64,000 nt of DNA, from assembly GCF_000622145.1 (NCBI RefSeq), contig NZ_JHWH01000001.1, positions 397,728 through 461,727 of the forward strand. The letters run 5' to 3'. This document shows positions 8,441 to 18,441 of the stretch, piece by piece; position 1 is the stretch's first letter, and each line of letters starts with the position of its first letter. This stretch comes from Paracoccus yeei ATCC BAA-599 (GTDB taxonomy: Bacteria > Pseudomonadota > Alphaproteobacteria > Rhodobacterales > Rhodobacteraceae). Under the pieces are notes generated by a model that saw nothing but the letters and a program-made list of their open reading frames with translations, was not told the DNA's origin and did not search any database. The position numbers and the translations under genes are program-made.

Positions 8441-10621
8441 TCAGCGCAGCCGCAGCGCGTTCAGGGTCACGCTGATCGAGCTGAGCGACATGGCCAGCGC
8501 GGCCATCAGCGGCGTGGCGAAGCCCGCGATGGCGAACGGCACCGCGACGATGTTGTAAAGGATCGAGATGGCGAAGTTCTCGCGGATGCGGCGGGTGGCG
8601 GCGCGCGCGACCCCCAGCGCCTCGGCCACCGACGACAGGTCGCTGCCCAGCGTCACGATATCAGATGCGACCCGCGCCGCGTCCAACGCCGAGGCGGGCG
8701 AGATCGAGACATGGGCGGCGCTGAGCGCGGCGGTGTCGTTCAGCCCGTCGCCCACCATCAGGACCCGGCCGCCCTGCGCGGTCAGGGCCTGCACCGCCTC
8801 GGCCTTTTCGGCCGGGGTGACGCCCGCGCGCCAGTCGGCGATCCCGAGCCGCGCCGCGATGTCTGCCACGACCGGCGCCGCATCCCCCGACAGCAGCAGC
8901 ACCCGCCGTCCGGAGGCCAGGATCCGGCGCACCGTCTCCTCGGCTCCGGGGCGCAGGCGGTCGGTGAATTCCAGCCGGATCGGCGCGCCCTGGCCCAGGG
9001 ACAGCCAGCTTGCCGAAACCGCCGCCGAGCCGTGATCGGCGCCCAGCCAGTCCGCGCGCCCCAGCCGGACGCGGTGGCCTTGATGCGTGCCCTCGACCCC
9101 TTGGCCCGGCACCTCGCGCAGGGCCTCGACCGGGGCGGGCTGGACGCCGGCCTGCACCATGGCCTGCGCCAAGGCCTGCGACAGCGGGTGGCCCGAGCCC
9201 TGCGCCAGCGCCAGCGCCACGCCCCGCGCCTCGGGCGGGACCTGGGACACCAGCTGCGGCACCCCCATCGTCAGTGTCCCGGTCTTGTCGAAGACGACGG
9301 TATCGACCTCGGCCAGGCGTTCCAGGGCGGTGCCGTCCTTGATCAGCATGCCGCGCCGGAACAGGCGTCCCGATGCGGTGGTGACGACGGCCGGCACCGC
9401 CAGCCCCAGGGCGCAGGGGCAGGTGATGATCAGCACGGCCGCCGCGATATTGACCGCCAGCCGCAGGTCGCGGGTGGCCCAGAACCAGCCAAGGAAGCTG
9501 GAAAACGCCATCAGATGCACCAGCGGCGAATAAAGCCGCGAGGCGCGCTCGGCGAGGCCGGTATAGCGTCCCCGCGCGGTTTCCGCCGCGGCGACCAGCG
9601 CGGTCAGGCGCGACAGCGACGAATCGCGCCCCGCCGCCGTCACCCGCAGGACCAGGGGGCCGGTCAGGTTGACCTCGCCCGCCGACAGCGCCAGTCCCGG
9701 CGCCGCCGGAACCGGGATGCTTTCGCCGGTCAGCAGCGAGCGGTCGATCTCGCTTTCGCCCTCGGCCACCTCGCCATCGCCGGGAATGCGCGCGCCGGGA
9801 CGGACGCGGATCAGGTCGCCCGGGCGCAGGTCGGCGACCGGGACCGGCTGGTCGCCCGCCGGCGTCAGCAGGAAGGCGCGCGGCACCTCGAGCGCGGTCA
9901 GTTCCTCGGCCGCCGAGCGCGCTACCGCGCGGGTGCGGTAGTCCAGGTAGCGCCCGACCAGCAGGAAAAAGCACAGCATCACCGCCGCATCGAAATAGGC
10001 GTGATGGCCGGAGTGCATCGTTTCATAGACCGAGATCGCCGAGGCCAGGATCAGCGCAAGCGAGATCGGCACGTCCATGCCCAGCCGCCCGGCCCTGAGC
10101 GCGCGCCAGGCGCTGGAAAAGAACGGCTGGCCGGCAAAGGCGACGGTCGGCAGGGCGATGGCGCCGGAAATCATGTGGAACAGGTCGCGGGTCGCGTCCT
10201 CGGCCCCCGACCAGACCGCGATCGACAGGATCATGATGTTCATCATGGCAAAGCCCGACACGCCGATGCGCATCAGGATGTCGCGGCCCTGGCGGTCGGC
10301 CGCGCCCGCCGACAGCGCCGCCGGATCCAGTTCGTGCGCCTCGTAGCCGATGGCCTCGACCACCGGGATCAGGTCCTGGGCGGCAAGGCCGGGTGCGTCG
10401 ACCGTCACCCGGCGCTGTGTCAGGTTCACCCGCGCCGCCTTGACGCCCGGATGGGCGGTCAGCGCGCGCTCGACATCGGTGATGCAGGTCGCGCAATGGA
10501 TGGTGGGCAGCGACAGGATGATGTCGACCACGCACCCCTGCCCCGCCACGCGCTGCGCAAGCGGCGCCGCGTCGCAGGCCGGGCAGGCCGAAATCCGGGT
10601 GTCATACGAGGCGTCGGTCAT
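8441..10621 (-). CDS. ccoI: copper-translocating P1B-type ATPase CcoI/FixI
   Basis: The 726-residue P-type ATPase has an N-terminal heavy-metal domain (CATC at 43-46), the TGES actuator motif, the metal-channel motif CPC (TCPCALGLAVP), the phosphorylation motif DKTGTLT, the P1B-specific HP (GSGHPL) and GDGLNDTAAL. CcoI exports copper for assembly of the CuB site of cbb3 oxidase. The start is ATG 10621, forming a TGATG junction with ccoH; GTG 10624 is also in frame. Third gene of ccoGHIS. Confidence 0.95.
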   Translation of the reverse strand: MTDASYDTRISACPACDAAPLAQRVAGQGCVVDIILSLPTIHCATCITDVERALTAHPGVKAARVNLTQRRVTVDAPGLAAQDLIPVVEAIGYEAHELDPAALSAGAADRQGRDILMRIGVSGFAMMNIMILSIAVWSGAEDATRDLFHMISGAIALPTVAFAGQPFFSSAWRALRAGRLGMDVPISLALILASAISVYETMHSGHHAYFDAAVMLCFFLLVGRYLDYRTRAVARSAAEELTALEVPRAFLLTPAGDQPVPVADLRPGDLIRVRPGARIPGDGEVAEGESEIDRSLLTGESIPVPAAPGLALSAGEVNLTGPLVLRVTAAGRDSSLSRLTALVAAAETARGRYTGLAERASRLYSPLVHLMAFSSFLGWFWATRDLRLAVNIAAAVLIITCPCALGLAVPAVVTTASGRLFRRGMLIKDGTALERLAEVDTVVFDKTGTLTMGVPQLVSQVPPEARGVALALAQGSGHPLSQALAQAMVQAGVQPAPVEALREVPGQGVEGTHQGHRVRLGRADWLGADHGSAAVSASWLSLGQGAPIRLEFTDRLRPGAEETVRRILASGRRVLLLSGDAAPVVADIAARLGIADWRAGVTPAEKAEAVQALTAQGGRVLMVGDGLNDTAALSAAHVSISPASALDAARVASDIVTLGSDLSSVAEALGVARAATRRIRENFAISILYNIVAVPFAIAGFATPLMAALAMSLSSISVTLNALRLR

Positions 10622-11085
10622 CACTTCACCCGGCTGCCGTGATAATGGTCGAGGCGCTGGCGGAACTGCGTCCCGTCCCAGGCGGTCGCCGTCAGGTGGA
10701 TGTTCCAGAGCCCGGGCTTCAACGTCAAGGGCGCGACGTAAAGCCCGCCTTGGTAGGTCATCTGCGGATGCTGGTCGTCGGCCACATAGGTCGGCCGCCC
10801 GACCGTGACCTGCAGGTCCTTGATCGGCGCGGGATTGCCCTGGCGGTCGCGGATCGCCAGGGCCAGTTCCTTGCCGTCGTAGTCAGGCGTCACCGTCCAG
10901 TCCAGCGCCGCCTGGGCCGCGCGCTCGCGGTCGAAATCCTGCGAGGCGACATAGCTGTTGGCGACCTCGAGCCCCGGGAAGGTTCCCACCGCCTTGACCG
11001 CCATCAGCACGTTCACGCCGATGATGACGCCAAAGGCCACCAGGGTGATCGCCAGCACATGCTTGCCGGTCAGGGGACGGGTCAT
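10621..11085 (-). CDS. ccoH: cbb3 oxidase maturation protein CcoH/FixH
   Basis: The 154-residue protein has one N-terminal transmembrane helix (about 10-32, HVLAITLVAFGVIIGVNVLMAVKAV) and a periplasmic FixH domain with VANSYVASQDFD, LAIRDRQGNP and GLWNIHLTATAWDGTQF. Its start overlaps the ccoG stop (ATGA) and its stop overlaps the ccoI start. It belongs to the copper/haem maturation set for cbb3 oxidase. The frame extends further upstream inside ccoG, but ATG 11085 is the only start giving the family N-terminus. Confidence 0.92.
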   Translation of the reverse strand: MTRPLTGKHVLAITLVAFGVIIGVNVLMAVKAVGTFPGLEVANSYVASQDFDRERAAQAALDWTVTPDYDGKELALAIRDRQGNPAPIKDLQVTVGRPTYVADDQHPQMTYQGGLYVAPLTLKPGLWNIHLTATAWDGTQFRQRLDHYHGSRVK

Positions 11086-12650
11086 TTCTCGCTCCTTCCG
11101 TGAAAGACGGTGTCGACATGGGCGCGGGTGCCGTCGCCCAGATCCTCGACCCACAGGGTCAGTTCGGCCTGCCCGCCCTCGGCCAGGGCCGTGCCGGGCG
11201 CGGCGGTCAGGTAAAGCCGCTGCGTCTGGGTCGCGTCGGGGGCGACGGGAATGCGCGCCTGCGGCTGGCCCTCCAGCGTCACGGTCACGCCCTGGGGCGG
11301 GTTGCCCTGGTCGTCGAGCACCTGGACCGTGAATTCGCGCGCCTCGCCCTGCTTGTTGCGCAGGCGCAGGGCATAGGTGTTGCGGATCGCGCCGTCGGCC
11401 ATGGTGACATAGAGCGGATTGCGGACCGGCGTCACGTTCAGGTCGATGGGCGAGCGCAGGAACAGCGCGGCAATCAGCGCGATGCCGATGCCGGCCCAGA
11501 GGGTGAAATACAGCAGCGTGCGGGGCCGCAGGATGTGGCGCATGACGGGCCGGGGCGGCTTGCCGGCGCGCTCGGCCGCCTCGTCGCTGAGCGCCATGTA
11601 ATCGATCAGCCCGCGCGGCTTGCCGATCTTGGCCATCACGTCGTCGCAGGCGTCGATGCACAGCGCGCAGGTGATGCATTCCATCTGCTGGCCGTCGCGG
11701 ATGTCGATGCCCATGGGGCAGACGTTCACGCAGGCCAGGCAGTCGATGCAGTCGCCGGGCGAATCGGACGGGATCGGGCCGTCAACGCCGGTCGGCACAC
11801 CGGGATAGGGGGTGGGCGGATACTTGCGGCCGACGGCGGGGCCGGCGGCATGGCTTGTCGCCTCGGCCGCGACGGCCTCGGCCCGGCTGCGGCGCTTGAC
11901 GTTGCTTTTGCCGCGCGGCTCGCCCCGCCATTCGCGATAGGCGACGGTCAGCGTGTCTTCATCCATCATGGCGGCCTGGATGCGCGGCCAGGGGCAGGCA
12001 TAGATGCAGATCTGTTCGCGCGCGAAGCCGCCGAACAGGAAGGTCGTGGCGGTCAGGATGGCCATGGTGATATAGGCCACCGGATGGGCCTGCCCGGTCA
12101 GCAGGTTGCCCAGCAGCGTCGGCGCGTCGGTGAAATAGAACACCCAGGCCCCGCCGGTCAGCAGCGCGATGACCAGCCAGATCGCCCATTTCGTCAGCCG
12201 CAGCCGCAGCTTGCGCGCGTCCCAAGGGGCGTTCCACAGACGCACGCGCGCGTTGCGGTCGCCTTCGACCCAGCGCTCGGTCAGGATGAACAGGTCGGTC
12301 CAGACGGTCTGCGGGCAGGTATAGCCGCACCAGACCCGACCCAGCGCCGAGGTGAACAGGAACAGCCCCAGCCCCGCCATGACCAGAAGGCCCGCGACGA
12401 AATAGAATTCGTGCGGCCAGATCTCGATCCAGAAGAAGAAGAAGCGGCGGTTCGCCAGGTCCACCAGAACCGCCTGGTCGGGCAGGTTCGGGCCGCGGTC
12501 CCAGCGGATCCAGGGGGTGACGTAATAGATCCCCAGCGTCACCGCCATGATGATCCATTTCAGGTTGCGAAACCAGCCCTGCACACGGCGGGGGAAAATG
12601 GGCTCTCGGGCGGCGTATAGTTGTGGCGGGTCGATGTCGGCTTTCGACAT
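11082..12650 (-). CDS. ccoG: cbb3 oxidase accessory protein CcoG/FixG (membrane 4Fe-4S protein)
   Basis: The 522-residue membrane protein has several transmembrane helices in the first half (RNLKWIIMAVTLGIYYVTPW and others), the WCGYTCPQTVW motif, and two 4Fe-4S ferredoxin motifs (CIDCLACVNVCPMGID and CITCALCIDACDDV). Two further helices and an Ig-like C-terminal domain follow. CcoG is thought to be a cupric reductase acting with CcoI. The promoter region holds an FNR box at 12704-12717, centred about 60 bases before the start codon. Confidence 0.95.
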   Translation of the reverse strand: MSKADIDPPQLYAAREPIFPRRVQGWFRNLKWIIMAVTLGIYYVTPWIRWDRGPNLPDQAVLVDLANRRFFFFWIEIWPHEFYFVAGLLVMAGLGLFLFTSALGRVWCGYTCPQTVWTDLFILTERWVEGDRNARVRLWNAPWDARKLRLRLTKWAIWLVIALLTGGAWVFYFTDAPTLLGNLLTGQAHPVAYITMAILTATTFLFGGFAREQICIYACPWPRIQAAMMDEDTLTVAYREWRGEPRGKSNVKRRSRAEAVAAEATSHAAGPAVGRKYPPTPYPGVPTGVDGPIPSDSPGDCIDCLACVNVCPMGIDIRDGQQMECITCALCIDACDDVMAKIGKPRGLIDYMALSDEAAERAGKPPRPVMRHILRPRTLLYFTLWAGIGIALIAALFLRSPIDLNVTPVRNPLYVTMADGAIRNTYALRLRNKQGEAREFTVQVLDDQGNPPQGVTVTLEGQPQARIPVAPDATQTQRLYLTAAPGTALAEGGQAELTLWVEDLGDGTRAHVDTVFHGRSEK

Positions 12651-12703
12651 GATTGGCTCCTGTTGCGCGGGAACAGGTCTAGGCGCGGCGGGGCCGGACC
12701 GCC

Positions 12704-12717
12704 TTGATCTGTGTCAA
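12704..12717 (-). promoter_or_regulatory. FNR box upstream of ccoG
   Basis: Read on the gene strand the site is TTGAC-ACAG-ATCAA, one base away from the consensus TTGAT-N4-ATCAA. A possible -10 element TAGACC lies at 12681-12676, placing the box centre at about -41.5 relative to a start near 12669. That is the class II position for FNR activators. The link to FnrP is inferred from the motif and from fnrP lying 5 kb away. Confidence 0.7.
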
Positions 12718-12778
12718 GCCCCAGATAATCACCGCAAGCGCCCGCCGGGATGGGCCGGATTGTCGCAGCGAATGCCAA

Positions 12779-12871
12779 GGGCACGGCCTGCGGAAACCGC
12801 GGCCGTGCCCCGACGTTAGGAAACACCGGCCCTTCCCAGGAAACGCGCGAACAGGAGGGGAGGGCCGGTGT
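12779..12871 (-). terminator. two tandem strong hairpins between ccoP and ccoG
   Basis: The first hairpin (12823-12871) pairs ACACCGGCCCTTCCC with its near-perfect complement, including a G-T wobble. The second (12779-12810) pairs GGGCACGGCC/GGCCGTGCCC with an inner GCGG/CCGC stem and one bulged T. Neither is followed by a good U-tract on the ccoP strand. They may act as Rho-type stop signals, 3'-end stabilisers of the ccoNOQP mRNA, or processing sites. They fill much of the 257-base gap between the operons. Confidence 0.5.
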
Positions 12872-12907
12872 CCACCACGGCCGGTCGCCCGGCCGCGGAT
12901 CTCGGTG

Positions 12908-13945
12908 TCATTCGCCGCCGCCAAGGCTGTGGACATAGGCGGCGACGGCGCGGATGTCGGCCTCGGACAGGCGGCTGGACCAGGAAGGCATGACGCCGAA
13001 GGGGCCGTCGTGCACGATCCGGGTGATCGTCGCCGGGTCCGAGCCGTAAAGCCAGACCGCGTCCGTCAGGTCGGGCGCACCCTGGGTGCGGTCGCCCTTG
13101 CCGTCCTCGCCATGACAGGCGGTGCAGTTGTCGGCAAAGACCGTGGCCCCTTCGGCGGCCAGCGCGGCGTCATGCGGCTGGCCGGACAGCGCCAGGACAT
13201 GGTTCACGACCTGCCGGATCTGGGTGCGGTCCAGCAACCCGTCGGCGCCGAAGCGCGGCATTTCCGAATAGCGCGCCTCCTCGTCGTTGGGATCGCGGAT
13301 GCCGTGCTGGATGGTGGTGTGGATGTCGTCCAGCGTGCCGCCCCAAAGCCAGTCGTTGTCCAGAAGCGAAGGATAGCCCACCGCGCCGCCGGCGCCCGAG
13401 CCGTGGCACTGCGCGCACCAGGTACGGAAGATCGCGGCCCCGGCGTTGGCGGTGTAGTTCGCCAGCTCCGGGTCGGCGGCGATCTGGTCCAGCGGGGTTT
13501 CGACCAGCTTGGCCTGGATCGGCGCGTTGGCGTCGTTGAAGCGCTGGATTTCGGCCGCGACCTCCTTTCGATAGCTGGTGCCCAGCAGGCCCTGCGTCGC
13601 GTGGTTCAGCATCGGGATCGCCGGGTAAAAGAACAGATAGCCCACGGCCCAGACGATGGTGGCGTAGAACGTCCACAGCCACCAGCGCGGCAGGGGGTTG
13701 TCGTATTCCTCGATCCCGTCCCAGCTGTGGCCGGTCGAGGGCACCTCGACCTTGTGGCGCACGCCCTTGCGGTCGCGCACGACCCGGGTGTGGACATCGG
13801 CCGGGCGGTGCAGCGGCTCGCCCTCGGGCCCCTCGGGCGGATGCTTCAGGATCTGGGCCTTGTTTTCGTCGTCGGCCGCCATCCGCTCGAGTTCGATGCG
13901 GTTGTCGGGGTTCCGGGGGCTCGTGTGTTCGTCTTTGTCGGACAT
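12908..13945 (-). CDS. ccoP: cbb3-type cytochrome c oxidase subunit III (dihaem), with extended N-terminus
   Basis: The 345-residue protein has a membrane helix at about 88-109 after [18 protein letters not shown], then two c-type haem domains with CAQCH (177-181) and CTACH (274-278). It carries electrons to the CcoO/CcoN core on the periplasmic side. The stretch before GHSWDGIEE is about 70 residues, longer and more charged than the roughly 20 residues usual in the family. ATG 13945 makes a TGATG overlap with ccoQ; GTG 13948 is also in frame. The internal ATG at residue 22 would still leave an extension. Confidence 0.95.
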   Translation of the reverse strand: MSDKDEHTSPRNPDNRIELERMAADDENKAQILKHPPEGPEGEPLHRPADVHTRVVRDRKGVRHKVEVPSTGHSWDGIEEYDNPLPRWWLWTFYATIVWAVGYLFFYPAIPMLNHATQGLLGTSYRKEVAAEIQRFNDANAPIQAKLVETPLDQIAADPELANYTANAGAAIFRTWCAQCHGSGAGGAVGYPSLLDNDWLWGGTLDDIHTTIQHGIRDPNDEEARYSEMPRFGADGLLDRTQIRQVVNHVLALSGQPHDAALAAEGATVFADNCTACHGEDGKGDRTQGAPDLTDAVWLYGSDPATITRIVHDGPFGVMPSWSSRLSEADIRAVAAYVHSLGGGE

Positions 13946-14133
13946 CACTCGGCTTCCTTCTGACCCGGGTCTGCGGGCCTCGTCTCATTGCGGAAGATGC
14001 TTTCGGCGGCGTCCCGGTGCAGCGGGCGCGAGCCCGGCCGCAGGGCAAACAGGCACGAGCCGACAAAGAACAGCACCAGGGTCAGCAGCACCCAGCTGTC
14101 GGCCAGTTCGCGCAGCAGGGAATAGGTGTCCAT
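13945..14133 (-). CDS. ccoQ: cbb3-type oxidase small subunit CcoQ
   Basis: The 62-residue protein has one transmembrane helix ([20 protein letters not shown]) followed by a polar tail [12 protein letters not shown], as in CcoQ/FixQ. It stabilises the cbb3 complex. It sits between ccoO (9-base gap) and ccoP (TGATG overlap). Confidence 0.93.
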   Translation of the reverse strand: MDTYSLLRELADSWVLLTLVLFFVGSCLFALRPGSRPLHRDAAESIFRNETRPADPGQKEAE

Positions 14134-14142
14134 CCCCGCCTC

Positions 14143-14868
14143 CTATCGGTTGGGATCGGGTTCGAAGGTCGAGAAATCGACCATCGTGCCGAGGACCTGC
14201 AGATAGGCGATCAGGGCGTCCATCTCGGTCACGCCGGGGCGGCGGTCGAAATTGCGCTGCTGAGCGCCTGGATAGCGTTCCTGCAGGCCCGAGGCGTCCG
14301 CGTCCGGATCGGCCTGCGCCCGGAAATCGGCGATGGCGTTGGCCACCATCTCGTCCGAATAGGGCACGCCGACCATGGCATCCGTCGCCACCCGATCGCG
14401 CATGTTCGACGGGTCGATGACACGGTCGCGCAGGTGGCCATAGGCGGGCATGATCGATTCCGGCACCACCGCCTGCGGGTTCGTCAGGTGGTCGATGTGC
14501 CATTCGTCCGAATAGCGCCCGCCCACCCGGGCCAGGTCCGGCCCGGTGCGCTTGGACCCCCACTGGAACGGGTGGTCGTACATCGACTCGGCCGCCAGGC
14601 TGTAGTGGCCATAGCGTTCGACCTCGTCCCGCATGGGGCGGATCATCTGGCTGTGGCAGACATAGCAGCCCTCGCGGACGTAGACGTCGCGGCCCTTCAG
14701 TTCCAGCGGCGTATAGGGCCGCACGCCCGTCACCTTCTCGATGGTGTTCTGCAGATAGAACAGCGGCGCGATTTCGACGATGCCGCCGATGGTCACGACC
14801 AGGAAGGAAAAGACCAGCAGCAGCGTGGCGTTCTTTTCAAGGATCTTGTGCTTTTCAAGGATGGCCAT
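14143..14868 (-). CDS. ccoO: cbb3-type cytochrome c oxidase subunit II (monohaem)
   Basis: The 241-residue protein has an N-terminal membrane helix ([21 protein letters not shown]), one haem c motif CYVCH (68-72), and the distal Met in [10 protein letters not shown]. This is the monohaem subunit that passes electrons to CcoN. Nine bases separate its start from the ccoN stop, so the two are translated from one mRNA. Confidence 0.96.
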   Translation of the reverse strand: MAILEKHKILEKNATLLLVFSFLVVTIGGIVEIAPLFYLQNTIEKVTGVRPYTPLELKGRDVYVREGCYVCHSQMIRPMRDEVERYGHYSLAAESMYDHPFQWGSKRTGPDLARVGGRYSDEWHIDHLTNPQAVVPESIMPAYGHLRDRVIDPSNMRDRVATDAMVGVPYSDEMVANAIADFRAQADPDADASGLQERYPGAQQRNFDRRPGVTEMDALIAYLQVLGTMVDFSTFEPDPNR

Positions 14869-14877
14869 GATGCGCCC

Positions 14878-16647
<1,770 letters not shown>

Positions 16648-16780
16648 CGTCGCATGGGACGGGCCCCGCGATGCGGCGCAAAGCCGGCCCCCGCCACGAC
16701 GCGCTTGACCGCGATGCCCCGAACGCGCCCTGTCGCAACGACCCGGACGCGGTCCGCCACGATGAAGAAAGGAAAAGGAA

Positions 16781-17614
16781 ATGGGCTACAAATCCATCCT
16801 CACCGTCCTGACCAACGACATGCAGCACGGCCAGCTTGATGCCGCCGTCGCCGTCACCCGGCGCGAGGATGCCCATCTGGAGGTGTTCTGCCTGGGCGTC
16901 GATCACACGCAAAGCGGCTATTACTATGCGGGCGCTTCGGCCTATGTCTTCCAGGAGGCGATCGACAAGGCCATCGCCTCGGCCGCCGAACTCGAGGAGC
17001 GGATCCGCGAGCGGCTGACACCCGAGGACATCCGCTGGTCGGTCGACAGCGCCGTGGCCCAGCTGGGTGGGCTTTCGACCCTGGTGGGGATGCGGGCGCG
17101 CTATTGCGACCTCGTGGTGCTGAACCGTCCCTATGGCAAAGACGTCTCGCCCGATGCCGAGGCGATCACCGAGGCCGCGCTGTTCGAGGGCACGGCCCCG
17201 GTGCTGATCGTGCCCGGCGAACTGGCCGAACCCTTCGGCCGCAAGATCCTGATCGCCTGGAACCAGTCGAACGAGGCGATGGCCGCCGTCCGCCGCGCCC
17301 TGCCCCTGCTGCAGGCAGCCGATGCGGTGGAAATCACCGTGGTCGACCCCTCGCCCAGCGGGCCCGAGCGGTCGGATCCCGGCGGCGCGCTGTGCCAGAT
17401 GCTGACCCGCCACGGCGTCAAGGCCGAAATCGCGGTGCTGGCGCGCACCATGCCGCAGATTTCGGACATCCTGAACCGTCGCGCGACCGAGATCGGGGCC
17501 GACATGGTGGTGATGGGCGCCTATGGCCATTCGCGCTTTCGCCAGGCGATCCTGGGCGGGGCCACGCGCAACATGCTGGAAAAGGCCAAGGTGCCGGTGC
17601 TGATGGCGCGCTGA
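16781..17614 (+). CDS. universal stress protein with two UspA domains
   Basis: The 277-residue protein has two UspA-type domains in tandem. The second (from about residue 150) ends with VVMGAYGHSRFRQAILGGATRNML, the G-2x-G-9x-G(S/T)-type nucleotide-binding loop. The first is more divergent and lacks a clear ATP loop. A strong ribosome site AAGGAAAAGGAA lies just before ATG 16781. Its position between ccoN and fnrP, and the shared FNR box, point to induction at low oxygen. The same arrangement is known next to fnrP in Paracoccus. Confidence 0.9.
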   Translation: MGYKSILTVLTNDMQHGQLDAAVAVTRREDAHLEVFCLGVDHTQSGYYYAGASAYVFQEAIDKAIASAAELEERIRERLTPEDIRWSVDSAVAQLGGLSTLVGMRARYCDLVVLNRPYGKDVSPDAEAITEAALFEGTAPVLIVPGELAEPFGRKILIAWNQSNEAMAAVRRALPLLQAADAVEITVVDPSPSGPERSDPGGALCQMLTRHGVKAEIAVLARTMPQISDILNRRATEIGADMVVMGAYGHSRFRQAILGGATRNMLEKAKVPVLMAR

Positions 17615-17638
17615 CCGGGCGCGGGGTGGCGGAGGGTC

Positions 17639-18388
17639 CTAGCTGGGAATGCCGCCGTCCGAATCATCGCCGCTTTCCGCGACCAGGTCGCGGAAGGCCG
17701 GGATGACGACCCGCCGCTTGCCTTCCAGGACGATCACGCCCTCGCGCTTCAGCGCGCTCATGTGCCGGCTGACGGTTTCCAGCGTCAGGCCCAGATAGTC
17801 GGCCATCGCCTCGCGCGTCAGGGGCAGTTCGATGCTGATGCGCCCTTCGGCCGGGCGCTTGATCAGCGCGGCTTCCCGCCGCGCCAGGATCACCAGCAGC
17901 GAGGCGATCTTTTCCCGCGCCGACTTGCGACCCAGAAGCAGCAGCCAGTCGCGCGCCGCATCCAGTTCGTCCAGCGTCATCTCCAGCAGGCGGGTGGCGA
18001 TTCGGGGGGTTTCGACCAGAAGGGCCTCGAAGGGCTTGCGCCGGAAGCAGCACAGCAGCAGGTCGCTGGTCGCGGTGACGGTATAGGCCGCCCGTTCGCG
18101 GCCGGGCCGGCCCAGGAAATCGCTGGGCAGCAGCAGGCCCACCATCTGCGTGCGCCCGTCCTCCAGCTGCTGGGTCAGCCCCGCCATGCCGCTGACGACC
18201 GAGCCCACGAAATCCATGCGGTCGCCCGCCCAGACGATGACCTGTCCCGCCTCGAAACGGCGGTAATACTTGATGCCCTCAAGCTCGGCCAGTTCGTCCG
18301 CCTCGCAATGGGCACAGACTGCCCGATACCTGATCGGGCAGATCTCGCACGCTTGTTGCGCGGCGGTCAGCATGGCGTCGGCTGGCAT
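17639..18388 (-). CDS. fnrP: FNR/CRP-family oxygen-responsive regulator (FnrP/FnrL)
   Basis: The 249-residue protein has N-terminal cysteines at 14, 17, 25 and 28 plus Cys113/Cys114, enough to ligate the oxygen-sensing 4Fe-4S cluster. A cyclic-nucleotide-type sensor domain, dimer helix and winged helix follow. The recognition helix contains LETVSRHMSAL, with the E-SR residues that read TTGAT half sites. It is the likely regulator of the FNR boxes in this window. ATG 18388 is preferred over TTG 18406, which lies inside the FNR box. fnrL is the name in Rhodobacter. Confidence 0.92.
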   Translation of the reverse strand: MPADAMLTAAQQACEICPIRYRAVCAHCEADELAELEGIKYYRRFEAGQVIVWAGDRMDFVGSVVSGMAGLTQQLEDGRTQMVGLLLPSDFLGRPGRERAAYTVTATSDLLLCCFRRKPFEALLVETPRIATRLLEMTLDELDAARDWLLLLGRKSAREKIASLLVILARREAALIKRPAEGRISIELPLTREAMADYLGLTLETVSRHMSALKREGVIVLEGKRRVVIPAFRDLVAESGDDSDGGIPS

Positions 18389-18392
18389 GGGC

Positions 18393-18431
18393 TTGATCTG
18401 GGTCAATGTGTTTGCGCGCTTGTCCTGTCAA
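18393..18431. promoter_or_regulatory. FNR box in the fnrP-hemN gap, overlapping a possible fnrP promoter
   Basis: The site TTGAT-CTGG-GTCAA is at 18393-18406, one base from consensus, and ends only 4 bases before the fnrP ATG. On the fnrP strand a perfect TTGACA lies at 18431-18426, and the 17-base spacer places its -10 at 18408-18403, inside the box. Binding there would block fnrP (autorepression). For hemN the box centre is about 42 bases before its ATG at 18442. The gap between the two start codons is only 53 bases. Confidence 0.65.
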
Positions 18432-18441
18432 ACATAGGGGC

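Noticed and set aside
18406..18441. ATG 18406 as the hemN start, adding 12 residues
   Set aside because: It lies on the FNR box and adds residues not seen in the family; ATG 18442 has the usual N-terminus.
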